64,000 bases of DNA from Methylomonas sp. (GTDB taxonomy: Bacteria; Pseudomonadota; Gammaproteobacteria; Methylococcales; Methylomonadaceae): positions 62,001 to 126,000 of the forward strand of contig NZ_JALOBS010000007.1 of the NCBI RefSeq assembly GCF_023228165.1. The letters are read 5' to 3'. The notes under the pieces are model-generated. The model was given only the letters and a program-made list of their open reading frames with translations. It was not told the DNA's origin and did no database searches. This document shows positions 1 to 9,815 of the stretch, one piece after another (within the stretch, counting starts at the first letter, position 1; each line of letters opens with the position of its first letter). A program made the position numbers and the translations under genes.

Positions 1-11
1 GGGGGGACATT

Positions 12-3000
12 ATGGATAAGCTACGGGCATTGGGTCTTGGTTCGGAACATCAGGATCAACAAAGCATCAGCCGGCAACTCCATCTGTATATCAACCTGAA
101 GCTGGCATCTTGCGGACAGCCCACCTGCAACGATGCCGAGTCTGCGGCCTTTATGGATACTGCGCAGGACTTGCTAAACAGCTATCTGGAAAAAAACCGC
201 CAGCTGGCCGGTTCTTCTTTATATCCTGCCGACCGCCGTATTCAGAATTTCCTGGACCGCTATCTGGCCGACTTAAATCTGGATAAAACCCCTACTTTAC
301 CCACCATGACCTTTGAATTGGACCGGCATGGGGTTGCCCGCGAACTATCTTTACCGTTGGGAGCCGACGAATTCAAATCGGAAATCGTCTCCAGTTACCG
401 GGTCAAACAGGGCGTACTGCATAATCCAGCCAGCGACCGCCGCACCACCGAAGGTTCTTTTCATATCGCGGAAGGCGGCCTGCCGGTGCCCGGCGACAAG
501 AAGCAAGTCCCCAAACTGACTTTCGCCAAGATGCTGGAACAGGCCCTGAAGCCGCCGGCGGACATGCTGATAGTGCCGTTTACCGCCAATCAACCCCAGC
601 CGGCACGGATGTTTGCATCGTTGTTATTACGTCCGGTAATTTGTCCGGAAATTCCCGGCATGGAAGCGGAAAAATCCATGGAAATTCGCTTTTTCGCCCC
701 CGGCAATCTGGTCAGTAATCTGGATTTTGTGGAAAGTATTTTCGGTAATGGCGGCAACCCGGCCTTGCCAGAATGCGATGCGGCCCTGGATATCGAACAT
801 TGGAGCGGCCACAGCGGTTGCGTGATTCTGGCCCCGCACTTGACCAAACTTACCAAGAAAGCGGTCGGTCTGCCGCAGTGGGACGATGCCAGCGAGCGGC
901 AACGCGCCGACGGCATGTGCTGGGAACAGGAAGACGAACTTTATAATAACGGTCAGGCATTCAAACTCTGCGCCCGCGACACTTCCGGCGTCATCGTCAC
1001 AATACTGGCGGACAATTATTACGGTTATTGCAAAAAAGAAGTCAAAACTCAGATCAGTTACGCCGCCAATTTGTTCGGTTCGGCGGAAGAAGAGCACGCC
1101 GGCGGTGCGCTGGCATTCAGACGCTTCAATCACGGCGACGAATTCGGCGTCGGCAGCCTGACCCGCGAACCCGGCTACGATTTTGATGAAATGGCCTACC
1201 ACTATGGCGCCATCATGACCTTGCAACCGGAAGGTTACGCCATCGACAACCGGTTTCCCAACGTCATCTATGTACCGCAGGATTTACGGATGCATTTGAA
1301 CACCCAGAAGATCACCTGGGTTAAAAACGGCCAAAGCCAAACTATACGACTACAACCAGGCAAAATTTATATTCAACCCAACGGCTATAAGATTGAGATG
1401 TGCAAACATCCGGGCGCACCGTCCTGGCGTTTGGTCGGCACGGTTGCCGAAGGCACGTTTTGTCATAAGCCCAGCACGGTATCCGGCGGCGGTAAGTCTG
1501 AAATTTCCAAATCTATTGAAGATGCCGTGATTTACGGCCCCTTGTTTGTTGACGACATACAACGCGATCTTGATCGGGTGCAGGCCATTTTCGACAAGGA
1601 TTACACGGGGCGCTTTCTGCCCGGTTTTGAGCGCGAAGACCATGGCCCCTCTCGCAAAATACTCAGTGAAGAACGCAGTTTGGGCTCGGTCATCAAGCTG
1701 TTAAGCCCTTCACACCACCATACCCCTGAATTCAATGCCTGGTTGAAGTCGATCCCACCCAGCATTTTGGCACTGGTATTTTTTATCAAACGGTTCTATC
1801 GCAGTGAATGGGGCGACAAATGGCGCGATCAGTTATCCGTCGACATCATTGATGGCGCACCGGGCCATGAATTAAAGCTATGGCAGCGCAAAATCGTTGC
1901 CACCTATTTGCGAGTAGGCTTTGATTACGAAGGCGGTTGGCGCACATTTAAAGTCCGGCAGGATTACCTGGCCTGTGAAAAAATTCAGATGGAAGACGAT
2001 ATCAGCGCCTCGGTGGTGGTACCGGTTTCGGCGATACGCCCCTGGATAGCCCTGGACTCCGGCGAACATAGCGTAAAACTCATCAGTAACTGCGAATACC
2101 GATTGTTCCAACGCCCGGATGACGCCATCATCCCCGGCTACGACAAGCAAACCGAACTAAACATGTCCGCGCCCGGTAATTTCATGGCCAATTTCGAGCC
2201 GCTGGACCATAACAAGCTGGCGGAAGTGGTGGAAGACGTACAGACATTTTCCAAGTTTACCCCCCCCATGGAAACATTACTAAAACAGGCATATCAAGAA
2301 CATACGCCCTACGTGGTATCGTCCGCACATCCGCGCCTGGTGAATGGCAAACCCTCGAAAAACCCGCGTTACCTGGAAACACGGGTGGATTTGGTCAAAC
2401 CCTTGCGCAAATATGTGGCGGAAATCGGCACCCGTTTGCATCGCAAAATCCCCTTGCATCAACCGCTCTGCCACCCGGTGGATGCCGTGCTCACCGGTCG
2501 CCGCAATAATCCGCCCGACGGTAAAATCCGAGCACTGGCGGTCTACAACCCTATCCATTACCAGGACTTGCCGGAGTTGTTCATGGATTTTGTCTGCTCG
2601 TTAACAGGCAAATCGCCGTCCACCACCGGCGCCGGCAGCGAAGGCGCGCTGACCAAGGGTCCATTCAATGCCTTGCGACCAACCGCCGACCTGAACAATG
2701 CCTTGGTATCATTCATTCTGACCGGCTACCCCGGCTTTTCCAGCTCGGCCGGCTATATCGGCCCGAATATTCGCGTCGATCACGATATCAGCCTGTTGAT
2801 CCCGGAAATCTGGTCGCGCTTGTCAAAAGAAGAACGCCATCCGGACTATCTTTTGAAACACGGCTATCTGGAACCGCTCAATGATTTCGAGCATAACGGC
2901 AACATCGTGCTGGCCAGCCGCCTGGGCTATCGCATCACCAGTCATTTTGTGCACGGTTTGATGGGTAAGATTTTCGATAACCCCTACGCGGTGTTTACCG

Positions 3001-3482
3001 ACGAAATCCTGCAACCCGAGCGGCAAAATCTGGAAGTATTTGTCGACGGGGTCAACAATATTGTCGAAACCCAACAAAAGGTAGCGCAACAGTATTTGGA
3101 CGACGGCAGCATCGAGGATGCCTGCCCACCCTTGCACGCCCTGCTGCATATCATGGCGCTGGGCCACTTCCAGGGCATGGACGCGCACCACCCGGAAATA
3201 CGCGCCATGTTCACCCGCGATTACCTGTTAAATTCAGATTGGTACCGGGAGCGGCTGGCGATCAAACAGCAACGCGATGTGGCTTTATGGCAGCGCCACC
3301 TGGACTACCTGGACAAACTCATACAGGACGGCCGCCAGCATGCCCGAGCCACGGACAACTATTTGCAAACACGCCGTCAACAGACCATGGAAAAATTGGC
3401 AAAGCTAAAAACGCCGGACTACTTACAAGCCCTGGTCGGGACACTGGGCGCCGATCCGTTGCAGCCCTATCAATCGAAATAG
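12..3482 (+). CDS. Large cytosolic enzyme, possible PPi-type phosphoenolpyruvate carboxykinase
   Basis: A 1156-residue soluble protein with no signal peptide or membrane segment. The ATG at 12 follows a G-rich stretch that could serve as ribosome binding site, but the window begins there, so an upstream start cannot be excluded. A phosphate-binding-like loop SGGGKSEISKS lies near residue 490. A second glycine-rich conserved-looking block, SLTGKSPSTTGAGSEG, lies near residue 865. The length, glycine loops and cytosolic character fit the pyrophosphate-dependent PEP carboxykinases known from Entamoeba and Propionibacterium (about 1100-1150 residues), which interconvert oxaloacetate plus PPi and PEP plus phosphate. 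This is recognition by overall character rather than a verified alignment. Otherwise it is a conserved protein of unknown function. Confidence 0.5.
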   Translation: MDKLRALGLGSEHQDQQSISRQLHLYINLKLASCGQPTCNDAESAAFMDTAQDLLNSYLEKNRQLAGSSLYPADRRIQNFLDRYLADLNLDKTPTLPTMTFELDRHGVARELSLPLGADEFKSEIVSSYRVKQGVLHNPASDRRTTEGSFHIAEGGLPVPGDKKQVPKLTFAKMLEQALKPPADMLIVPFTANQPQPARMFASLLLRPVICPEIPGMEAEKSMEIRFFAPGNLVSNLDFVESIFGNGGNPALPECDAALDIEHWSGHSGCVILAPHLTKLTKKAVGLPQWDDASERQRADGMCWEQEDELYNNGQAFKLCARDTSGVIVTILADNYYGYCKKEVKTQISYAANLFGSAEEEHAGGALAFRRFNHGDEFGVGSLTREPGYDFDEMAYHYGAIMTLQPEGYAIDNRFPNVIYVPQDLRMHLNTQKITWVKNGQSQTIRLQPGKIYIQPNGYKIEMCKHPGAPSWRLVGTVAEGTFCHKPSTVSGGGKSEISKSIEDAVIYGPLFVDDIQRDLDRVQAIFDKDYTGRFLPGFEREDHGPSRKILSEERSLGSVIKLLSPSHHHTPEFNAWLKSIPPSILALVFFIKRFYRSEWGDKWRDQLSVDIIDGAPGHELKLWQRKIVATYLRVGFDYEGGWRTFKVRQDYLACEKIQMEDDISASVVVPVSAIRPWIALDSGEHSVKLISNCEYRLFQRPDDAIIPGYDKQTELNMSAPGNFMANFEPLDHNKLAEVVEDVQTFSKFTPPMETLLKQAYQEHTPYVVSSAHPRLVNGKPSKNPRYLETRVDLVKPLRKYVAEIGTRLHRKIPLHQPLCHPVDAVLTGRRNNPPDGKIRALAVYNPIHYQDLPELFMDFVCSLTGKSPSTTGAGSEGALTKGPFNALRPTADLNNALVSFILTGYPGFSSSAGYIGPNIRVDHDISLLIPEIWSRLSKEERHPDYLLKHGYLEPLNDFEHNGNIVLASRLGYRITSHFVHGLMGKIFDNPYAVFTDEILQPERQNLEVFVDGVNNIVETQQKVAQQYLDDGSIEDACPPLHALLHIMALGHFQGMDAHHPEIRAMFTRDYLLNSDWYRERLAIKQQRDVALWQRHLDYLDKLIQDGRQHARATDNYLQTRRQQTMEKLAKLKTPDYLQALVGTLGADPLQPYQSK

Positions 3483-3622
3483 CATACGATTCAACCCATC
3501 ATGCATTTTACCGTCGCCCGGCTCGGACCGGACGACCCATTTGCCAAGCGATTAAAAAAATAATGTTGTTGAATCGAGTTAATAGCTTATCCTAAACGTC
3601 AACCCTAAACCGAGGCACGCTC

Positions 3623-4027
3623 ATGGCAATAGACATCCGCTGGGACAAACGCTTTGAGGTTGGTCACCTGCGTATCGATCACGAACACCAGGTGTTTCTG
3701 GATTTGATCCGTAGCGTATCGCTGGCTTCGGAGGCAGAGGAGCCCAAGGCATGGTGCATGCGTTTGTTAAATGAGGTTAGGAAATACGCCGACTTTCATT
3801 TTTTCAGCGAAGAAAACATCATGCTGCGGAACGGTTATCCGGACTATCCCGAACATCAACAAAAACATACCGAATTGTTAACCCTTCTGGATGATCGTAT
3901 ACACGCCTATGCCATCGACCGCATCAATCTTGAAGCAGTGGTGGTATTCATGTTCGACTGGTTTGCCATGCATACCACAAAGTTGGATAAAAAATTCGGC
4001 AAATACCTCGACGGGCACAACGAATGA
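3623..4027 (+). CDS. Bacteriohemerythrin, single domain
   Basis: A 134-residue single-domain hemerythrin that binds O2 at a non-haem di-iron centre; such proteins buffer or deliver oxygen in the cytoplasm of microaerophiles and methane oxidisers. All canonical ligands are visible: H22 in IDHEHQ, H59 and E63 in HFFSEE, H78 and H82 in HQQKH, H117 and D122 in HTTKLD. The N-terminal IRWDKRFEVG is the usual family opening and supports the ATG at 3623. It stands alone, about 140 bp after the large enzyme gene and convergent with the phospholipase-D-like gene. Confidence 0.93.
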   Translation: MAIDIRWDKRFEVGHLRIDHEHQVFLDLIRSVSLASEAEEPKAWCMRLLNEVRKYADFHFFSEENIMLRNGYPDYPEHQQKHTELLTLLDDRIHAYAIDRINLEAVVVFMFDWFAMHTTKLDKKFGKYLDGHNE

Positions 4028-4051
4028 GTGCGTATTTATTGACCCGCCCCG

Positions 4052-5644
4052 CTAGTAATACACCCTAAACGAACGCTGAATCTGATCGAATTCGTAAAGA
4101 TAAGGTTTAGCTACATCGTGGTTGGCCGCCACCACGATCAAATCGTGGGAAAACACCGAGGTGTTATACCAATTGAAACTGCCTTCGATGACAATGTAAT
4201 TGTCGATCAAGCAATACTTGGAATGAATCGGCGAATACGGCACCGGATGATCGTCCTGTCCATATACCAAACCTACCCGAATACCGCCCCACTTTAAGCG
4301 CTGCACCGCAGGCAACAGCGGCCGATTCAATTCCTCGTGCATGGGCCGCTCGACGCCGATACGGCCCTGCCGGGCCAGATGACCGTTGAACAAAATCTGC
4401 ACGTCCACGCCGCGCTCCTTGGCCTGAATCAAGGCATTCACTACGCTATCATGATGATCGCCCAACAAATCGCCGATCAAAAACAGGCAAATCTTGATCG
4501 AATGCCTGGCCCGGTGAATTTCCGCCAAAATGGCATGATGCGGGCGATAGATCTGACCGTTGGCCATGGTATGCCTGCCAAAGGTATACAGCAGGTTAAA
4601 CGGACTGAGCGGATCTATACCGTATTTTTGGATCACACCGCCGCGCTGGCTTTGGAAAATATTGTCCAGCAGCCGGCACACGCCCTTGGAATGAAAGGTC
4701 ATGCCCGATTCCCAGTTGGCCCACCACCGATCGAAGGTGATATTGAACGACCCCAGAATGCAGTCTTCATCATTAAAAATGACGAACTTGGTATGCATAT
4801 CCGGCTCCACTTCAATCAAATGGTGCTTGGGCGTGCAAAACACCCCGATCAATTCGACGCCGGAGCGTTTCAGGTTGGCATAAGTCTGGCTGTTGGTCAG
4901 TGTCATCTTGCGCCAATCCACCACGCATTGCACCCATACCCCCTGATGGCTGGCGTGTATCAAATGATTGACGAAGTCATGGTCGTCGATACAATCCACA
5001 CTGACTTTAATGGTACATAACCGATTGGGATTATCCCGCTTGGCCATGATCACCTTATCGATATGATCGTGAATAAAGCGTTTGGGGTGGTAAGGATGGT
5101 ATTGCTGACCCTTGGTGAATTTCGGGATCAGGTTAAGCGAATGAAAGTGGTGGTTATACCAATCCACATCGGCCTGCAATTCACCCGGATTCAGCTCGTA
5201 AGTACGGTAATAATTGGCGGTGGCATGGTCATCGGTAATGGTGCGTTGCTGGTGATTGCCATCCTGCAGCTGATACCAATCCATAAAGATGTATTCATTC
5301 CGCGAAGCGATGGAATGTTCGCCCAGATGCACGATAAATGAAAATTTAATGCAGTTGATCTTACCGAAATGCACGGAGCTGGGCAGGATGAAAAAATCCC
5401 GGGTGGCGCGTTTATGTCGATCCCATTGGATATCATAGGCATCGGTATCGACGATATATTTCTCGCACACATTATCCCGGTACACCCAAAGAATGACCTT
5501 CAGGTTCGCCGACATGCCGTGAAACATATCAAATTCTATCCTGCCCCAGCGCAGATTAAAGGTATCTCTAAAATCGTTAACACGCTGAAAATATCCGCCC
5601 AATTTACCAAATACGGGTTTTGCGTATTGTTCTGCTACTTGCAT
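4052..5644 (-). CDS. Phospholipase D-like protein with two HKD-type motifs
   Basis: About 530 residues from the ATG at 5644; an in-frame ATG at 5725 exists, but the extra 27 residues look non-coding and GGACGG precedes the internal start. Two PLD phosphodiesterase modules are visible. The second carries a canonical HxKxxxxD (HSKYCLID, near residue 474) followed by GSFN. The first reads HTKFVIFND (near residue 284), with Asn where Asp is expected, also followed by GSFN. The family hydrolyses or transfers phosphodiester bonds in phospholipids or nucleic acids. No signal peptide is visible. The N-terminal 200 residues are not recognised. Substrate unknown; the first motif may be catalytically weakened. 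Confidence 0.8.
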   Translation of the reverse strand: MQVAEQYAKPVFGKLGGYFQRVNDFRDTFNLRWGRIEFDMFHGMSANLKVILWVYRDNVCEKYIVDTDAYDIQWDRHKRATRDFFILPSSVHFGKINCIKFSFIVHLGEHSIASRNEYIFMDWYQLQDGNHQQRTITDDHATANYYRTYELNPGELQADVDWYNHHFHSLNLIPKFTKGQQYHPYHPKRFIHDHIDKVIMAKRDNPNRLCTIKVSVDCIDDHDFVNHLIHASHQGVWVQCVVDWRKMTLTNSQTYANLKRSGVELIGVFCTPKHHLIEVEPDMHTKFVIFNDEDCILGSFNITFDRWWANWESGMTFHSKGVCRLLDNIFQSQRGGVIQKYGIDPLSPFNLLYTFGRHTMANGQIYRPHHAILAEIHRARHSIKICLFLIGDLLGDHHDSVVNALIQAKERGVDVQILFNGHLARQGRIGVERPMHEELNRPLLPAVQRLKWGGIRVGLVYGQDDHPVPYSPIHSKYCLIDNYIVIEGSFNWYNTSVFSHDLIVVAANHDVAKPYLYEFDQIQRSFRVYY

Positions 5645-5851
5645 ATCGCCGTCCAAAATATAACCAACGCAGATTATGCACCAATTATTCAATTGATTCA
5701 GCGTTGTTATAAATGTAATTACCAACCTGTAACAAATCGGCTAGCATGAATATCAAATCATGCTTTTTATACGCCGCCACTGCCTTTCGGGAAAACCCGA
5801 TCCCCGCGTCAATACGTATGCGCATGTATTGCAAAAGGCAACAATTCGGCA

Positions 5852-6061
5852 ACCGATATTGACAGAGATGACAGAGAGCTGGGTTACCGGTTTGGCGTCG
5901 GTGCGGATTCACCGTTGACCGAAAGCCTGTTTCTGCGCATGGAATACAACTATACCGACTATTCCCCTTACCGTTTCACCACCACACAAGCCAGCTCAGA
6001 CACAGTGGAATTCGACAATAGCGACAGTATGTTCAGGCTCGGCGTAGGCGCGCATTTTTGA
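5852..6061 (+). pseudogene. Relic of an outer-membrane beta-barrel protein (C-terminal part)
   Basis: An open frame ending at a TGA at 6059-6061 encodes a typical barrel end: LGYRFGVGADSPLTESLF, then RMEYNYTDY, and a final strand MFRLGVGAHF with terminal Phe. These are hallmarks of the OmpA-like/opacity porin C-terminus recognised by the BAM complex. No start codon, signal peptide or N-terminal strands are found upstream; that sequence is non-barrel and runs into the 5' end of the opposite-strand phospholipase gene. I read it as a decayed or truncated porin gene. Confidence 0.6.
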
Positions 6062-6336
6062 ACCGACCGTTTAAAATCCATGGCTTGTCGAATCATATAA
6101 TTTTTCGGCAATCCGCAGGGTTTCATTGCATTTTTGCAAAGTAGCTAAGGCGTACGCCTGCCATATTAATCTTAATAAACATACGCAGGCTGACCGCAAA
6201 ACCGTTATTTTTCGTTGACATTTGCAGCCAAACTGCTAGTTTGATCGGGTTATTTTTTCTAAATAACAGGTCTGGAATTTGACCTTTTCCTGGTACAGGA
6301 ATTACCCAAAGCTCCGCAAGGAGACTGGAGGATGCC

Positions 6337-6597
6337 ATGAATAAAATCACCCCCCATCTATTAAGAGACTTGGACTCAACACTGCCCACCGGCACGGAAT
6401 GCTACCTGCGCCCATCAGCACGCAAAGCGCTGACCAAACACCGTAAAGGCAGACAACCCGCCACTTTCGTCAGCAAAGAACGAGCAATTTCGCTTTTGGC
6501 GCAACGTTTGGGACGCGGTCTCAAACGCTTTCTGGTTAAAGACTTGCGTACCGCATTACCCACGGAACAGGCCTGCATACCGGAAAAAATGGCGTAA
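6337..6597 (+). CDS. Small basic protein of unknown function
   Basis: Eighty-six residues, rich in Arg and Lys, with no membrane segment. The ATG is preceded by a very good ribosome binding site (GGAGACTGGAGG about 8 nt upstream), and a factor-independent terminator follows at 6670-6696, which together argue for a real short transcript. A minus-strand frame overlaps it but lacks such signals. No family recognised. Confidence 0.5.
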   Translation: MNKITPHLLRDLDSTLPTGTECYLRPSARKALTKHRKGRQPATFVSKERAISLLAQRLGRGLKRFLVKDLRTALPTEQACIPEKMA

Positions 6598-6669
6598 AGG
6601 CGTAAAATAGCCGCATTTCGCACGGTAGTTTTAGCCCCTCGATCTTGAGGCGCCGACAACATTCGACCT

Positions 6670-6696
6670 TCCCCCTGAAACAAGGGGGATTTTGTT
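6670..6696 (+). terminator. Rho-independent terminator
   Basis: A CCCCC/GGGGG stem with loop TGAAACAA is followed by ATTTTGTT. It lies 73 bp after the small basic gene and just before the 3' end of the convergent nuclease/phosphatase gene. Confidence 0.65.
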
Positions 6697-6725
6697 AGCG
6701 GCAAATTGCCGAAAACACTTCCAAA

Positions 6726-8195
6726 CTATTTTGGCTGAAAGGCCATCAAATAGCCGACATGATCGGAGACCTGACCGTAATCCCAGTCGGTAAACAGCAC
6801 TCTGGCCGAAGCCACCTGCAAATCACTGCTTTTATTCATAAAGATGTAATCGATACGGTAATCGTCGGTCATTAAACCGCCCCAGTGAGCGTCGTTGACG
6901 CGGAAGATTTTTTCGAACAAACCCTGGTGATTGGCCGCCAAATACTGGTCTTCGTATTGATTGCCGCTCACCACCTGCCGATAGCCGATGGAGCCGGCGG
7001 CGATATTAAAATCCCCGCACAATAGGGTGGCCTTGACGGACGAGTCCTGCAAACTGTCGGCCCATTCGCTCAGGCGCTGAAACTGCTGCCGGAAGCCGTC
7101 TTCCCACCAACTCAAGTGCGCGGAAAACACATTGATAGCGCCCATGTAAGGTACATGCACTTGCCCCATCACCACCTTGCGGGAATGAATGCCGTAAGCA
7201 TCGTGACTATCGGACACGTAGCGGGAATGGGTGTGATGCAAAGGATAGCGGCTTAATATCGCCACACCTTCGCGGTATTTATCGAAGCCCAAATGCGACC
7301 AGTCCGTGTAGAGATGCATGGGCGGTTTCAAGCGTTGGTTGATGATATTGGCGGCATTGGAGTTCCAGTCGCCACGGCCGTCATTCCAATGCTCTGCAAC
7401 TTCCTGCAAGCAGACAATATCCACGGCTTGCTCGGTAATGGCTTTGGCGATTTGCGAAAACTTGAAATCCTGCCTGTCCTCCTGATAACAGTGCAGATTT
7501 AAAATCATCACTTTGAGCGGTTCGCGGCTGATGCAATAATTTTTGCCGCCATTATTGTCCCAAATCTCTTGCTGCGGCGTTTGGCAGCAAATGCTGTATT
7601 GCAACGCAAACGCGTCGTCCGCTTTCAGGCGGGCGGTCCATACCTGGGCACCGCGTTGTTTCAGGCGTTTGTTACGATGACATTTAGTTTGCCGGGTGTG
7701 CCGCCAGTTGTCGTCCGTCCAGTGCAACACCACCGCTTCGGCACGCATGTCCGGATCGACCGCCACCTTAATTTGCACATATTGCTGTCCGTCCTCCAGC
7801 TTTGGTTTTATGCGCAGATTTTGTAACCGCAACCCGCGCGCCAAAGTAACGCCGCTGCCTTGTTTACTTTGAAAATTCCAACCGCCATTGTTATCCCAAA
7901 ACTCGCCCGCCTGGCAGCGTAAACGCAAGGCAAAGCTGACATTGCCGGCCAAGTCGCGGCCGATTTTACCGTTTAATACCAGCCGTGCCTGCCAATATTC
8001 CTGCCGTTCGCCGCGCGGCCCCAAATACTTGGCGGCCAGGATATGCCACTCGCCATCCGGCCCGGCCCAGGTCACATCGACCTGTTTATCAAAATCAAGA
8101 TTATCCACCGCCAGTAAAAACACCAACAGCTGCTGACTGCCGGCTTTTTTGCGGGTAATGGTGTTTTCCACCGCTAAACATTGAATAGCAGCCAT
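6726..8195 (-). CDS. CBM21-like starch/glycogen-binding protein with endonuclease/exonuclease/phosphatase domain
   Basis: A 489-residue protein with an unusual architecture. Residues about 1-120 and 125-220 each end in the aromatic signature of family 21 carbohydrate-binding modules (FWDNNGGWNF and IWDNNGGKNY). Residues about 230-489 form a DNase I-like EEP domain: MILNLHCYQ start, catalytic CLQEV, GDFN, and terminal SDHVGYL. EEP enzymes cleave phosphodiester or phosphomonoester bonds. No signal peptide is seen, so it probably acts in the cytosol. It is the third gene of an operon with DUF4912 and GH57 branching enzyme (10 bp gap), so an attractive role is acting on a phosphorylated or glycogen-bound substrate. 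That role is inference. Confidence 0.82.
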   Translation of the reverse strand: MAAIQCLAVENTITRKKAGSQQLLVFLLAVDNLDFDKQVDVTWAGPDGEWHILAAKYLGPRGERQEYWQARLVLNGKIGRDLAGNVSFALRLRCQAGEFWDNNGGWNFQSKQGSGVTLARGLRLQNLRIKPKLEDGQQYVQIKVAVDPDMRAEAVVLHWTDDNWRHTRQTKCHRNKRLKQRGAQVWTARLKADDAFALQYSICCQTPQQEIWDNNGGKNYCISREPLKVMILNLHCYQEDRQDFKFSQIAKAITEQAVDIVCLQEVAEHWNDGRGDWNSNAANIINQRLKPPMHLYTDWSHLGFDKYREGVAILSRYPLHHTHSRYVSDSHDAYGIHSRKVVMGQVHVPYMGAINVFSAHLSWWEDGFRQQFQRLSEWADSLQDSSVKATLLCGDFNIAAGSIGYRQVVSGNQYEDQYLAANHQGLFEKIFRVNDAHWGGLMTDDYRIDYIFMNKSSDLQVASARVLFTDWDYGQVSDHVGYLMAFQPK

Positions 8196-8205
8196 GATTT
8201 ACTCC

Positions 8206-9807
8206 TTAGGCCGAGGGCGCGTGGTAATCGCGAAAATCGATATCCGGAAAAATATCGTCCATCACTTCCAACGCGGTCAAATTACGTTCATCAATGCGAT
8301 TTTTGCGTATGCAATCATGCAGGTAATTAAATCGCGCCAGATGGTCGGTGAGCCGCTTTTTGGCGTAATCGGCCGTGGTACCGGATTTTAGAATAAATGG
8401 CCAATCGGAGGCTTGCGCCAATAATAGCGATCTCAAGGCCTGATTCAAGGCCCGTTGCTGCAGCTGGCTAACCTTGAAGGCCTTCAAATCACTAACCAGC
8501 TTTTCCATTTCGTTGCTGGCTTGGTGCAACAAGGGATAAATCCAATCGTTGGTTTCGTTCAGCCAGAAATCCGCATACCCTTGATCGCCCCAGGTCGACA
8601 TGGCCGGCACGGCCTGCTGCTGCAGCGGTTCACGGCGCAGATAATCCCCACAGCCGACGGTTTCCACCGAGCTGCTGTCCTGACCGGCCAGCCGCAATAC
8701 CTGCTCCAGCCACAGCGGGCCTTCATACCACCAATGTCCGAACAATTCCGCATCGTAAGGGGCGACAATGATGGGCGTCCGATCCATATCCGGGCTTAAG
8801 GCCTGAATCTGCTGTTGCCGCTTGCCTATAAAATCTTCGGCATGACGGTGAACGGTTTCCAAGGCTTTCTCCGGCTGATAAACGGCCTTGACCGGCGCAT
8901 CCCGCCCGGTAATACGATGGTATTTGATTCCGGTGTTAATGCGGGTAACACCGTCCAGAATATAAGGCGCGATGTAATCCATGGGCAAATCGAAGCCGAT
9001 ATCGCGGTAATACTCCCGGTAAGCGGGGTCGCCCGGATATCCCTGTTCGGCGCTCCAGACCTGTTGCGAACAGGCCGGGTCGCGACCGAAAGCCATTACC
9101 CCATTACCGCAGTCCAACGGCGCATACACGCCATTCCGAGGCGCTTGGCTGGCATCCATGAGACCATGGGTATCGACAAAAAAGTATGCCGCTCCGGCTT
9201 CCCGCACAACCGCTTCCAGCCCCGGATAATAGCCGCATTCCGGTAACCAGAATCCGCCCGGCGCAAAACCGAACCGGGCTTTAAAGGTATCGATGCCGAC
9301 CTTGATTTGGGTGCGCACCGCCACCTCGCTGACATTCAACAGCGGTAAAAATCCGTGAGTAGCCGCAGTGGTGATTAATTCCAGGCGGCCGGCGCGATAA
9401 TGCTTGGCAAACGCCGCCAGCAGATCGCCCTGGTAATGATTTTGGTAACAATGCAAGGCTTCCAGATACTCGCGCCGATAACGCTTTGCCAATTCATGAA
9501 ACGCGGGCTGACCCTCGGTGCGAACCACCTCCTTCCCGGCCAGTTCCAGCAATTTCCGCAAATGCCGCAAATAACGGCTCTGCAACAATTCGTCCTGCAA
9601 CATGGTGATCAAAGTCGGGGACAGGGACAGCGTCAACCGGCACGGAATATTGTCCTGCTGCAGCCTGTCCAGCATGGCAATCAAAGGCAGATAACACTCG
9701 GTAATGGCTTCAAACAACCAGTTTTCTTCAAAAAAACTGTCATGTTCCGGATGATGCACATAAGGAAGATGGGCATGTAGAACGATGCAGAGATAGCCTT
9801 TATTCAT
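8206..9807 (-). CDS. GH57 family 1,4-alpha-glucan branching enzyme
   Basis: A 533-residue cytosolic glycoside hydrolase family 57 protein. The N-terminal LHAHLPYVHHPE is the family's first conserved block. GFWLPECGYYPGLE contains the expected Glu nucleophile, and PYDAELFGHWWYEGP the catalytic Asp region. GH57 branching enzymes transfer short alpha-1,4 chains to make alpha-1,6 branches in glycogen, and this length is typical for them; amylopullulanase-like activity is the alternative. It is 8 bp downstream of the DUF4912 gene and 10 bp upstream of the CBM21-EEP gene, so all three are probably co-transcribed. Confidence 0.9.
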   Translation of the reverse strand: MNKGYLCIVLHAHLPYVHHPEHDSFFEENWLFEAITECYLPLIAMLDRLQQDNIPCRLTLSLSPTLITMLQDELLQSRYLRHLRKLLELAGKEVVRTEGQPAFHELAKRYRREYLEALHCYQNHYQGDLLAAFAKHYRAGRLELITTAATHGFLPLLNVSEVAVRTQIKVGIDTFKARFGFAPGGFWLPECGYYPGLEAVVREAGAAYFFVDTHGLMDASQAPRNGVYAPLDCGNGVMAFGRDPACSQQVWSAEQGYPGDPAYREYYRDIGFDLPMDYIAPYILDGVTRINTGIKYHRITGRDAPVKAVYQPEKALETVHRHAEDFIGKRQQQIQALSPDMDRTPIIVAPYDAELFGHWWYEGPLWLEQVLRLAGQDSSSVETVGCGDYLRREPLQQQAVPAMSTWGDQGYADFWLNETNDWIYPLLHQASNEMEKLVSDLKAFKVSQLQQRALNQALRSLLLAQASDWPFILKSGTTADYAKKRLTDHLARFNYLHDCIRKNRIDERNLTALEVMDDIFPDIDFRDYHAPSA

Positions 9808-9815
9808 CGTGAAAA

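Noticed and set aside
4337..5020. 227-codon plus-strand frame
   Set aside because: Antisense shadow of the phospholipase-D-like gene, which has recognised motifs.
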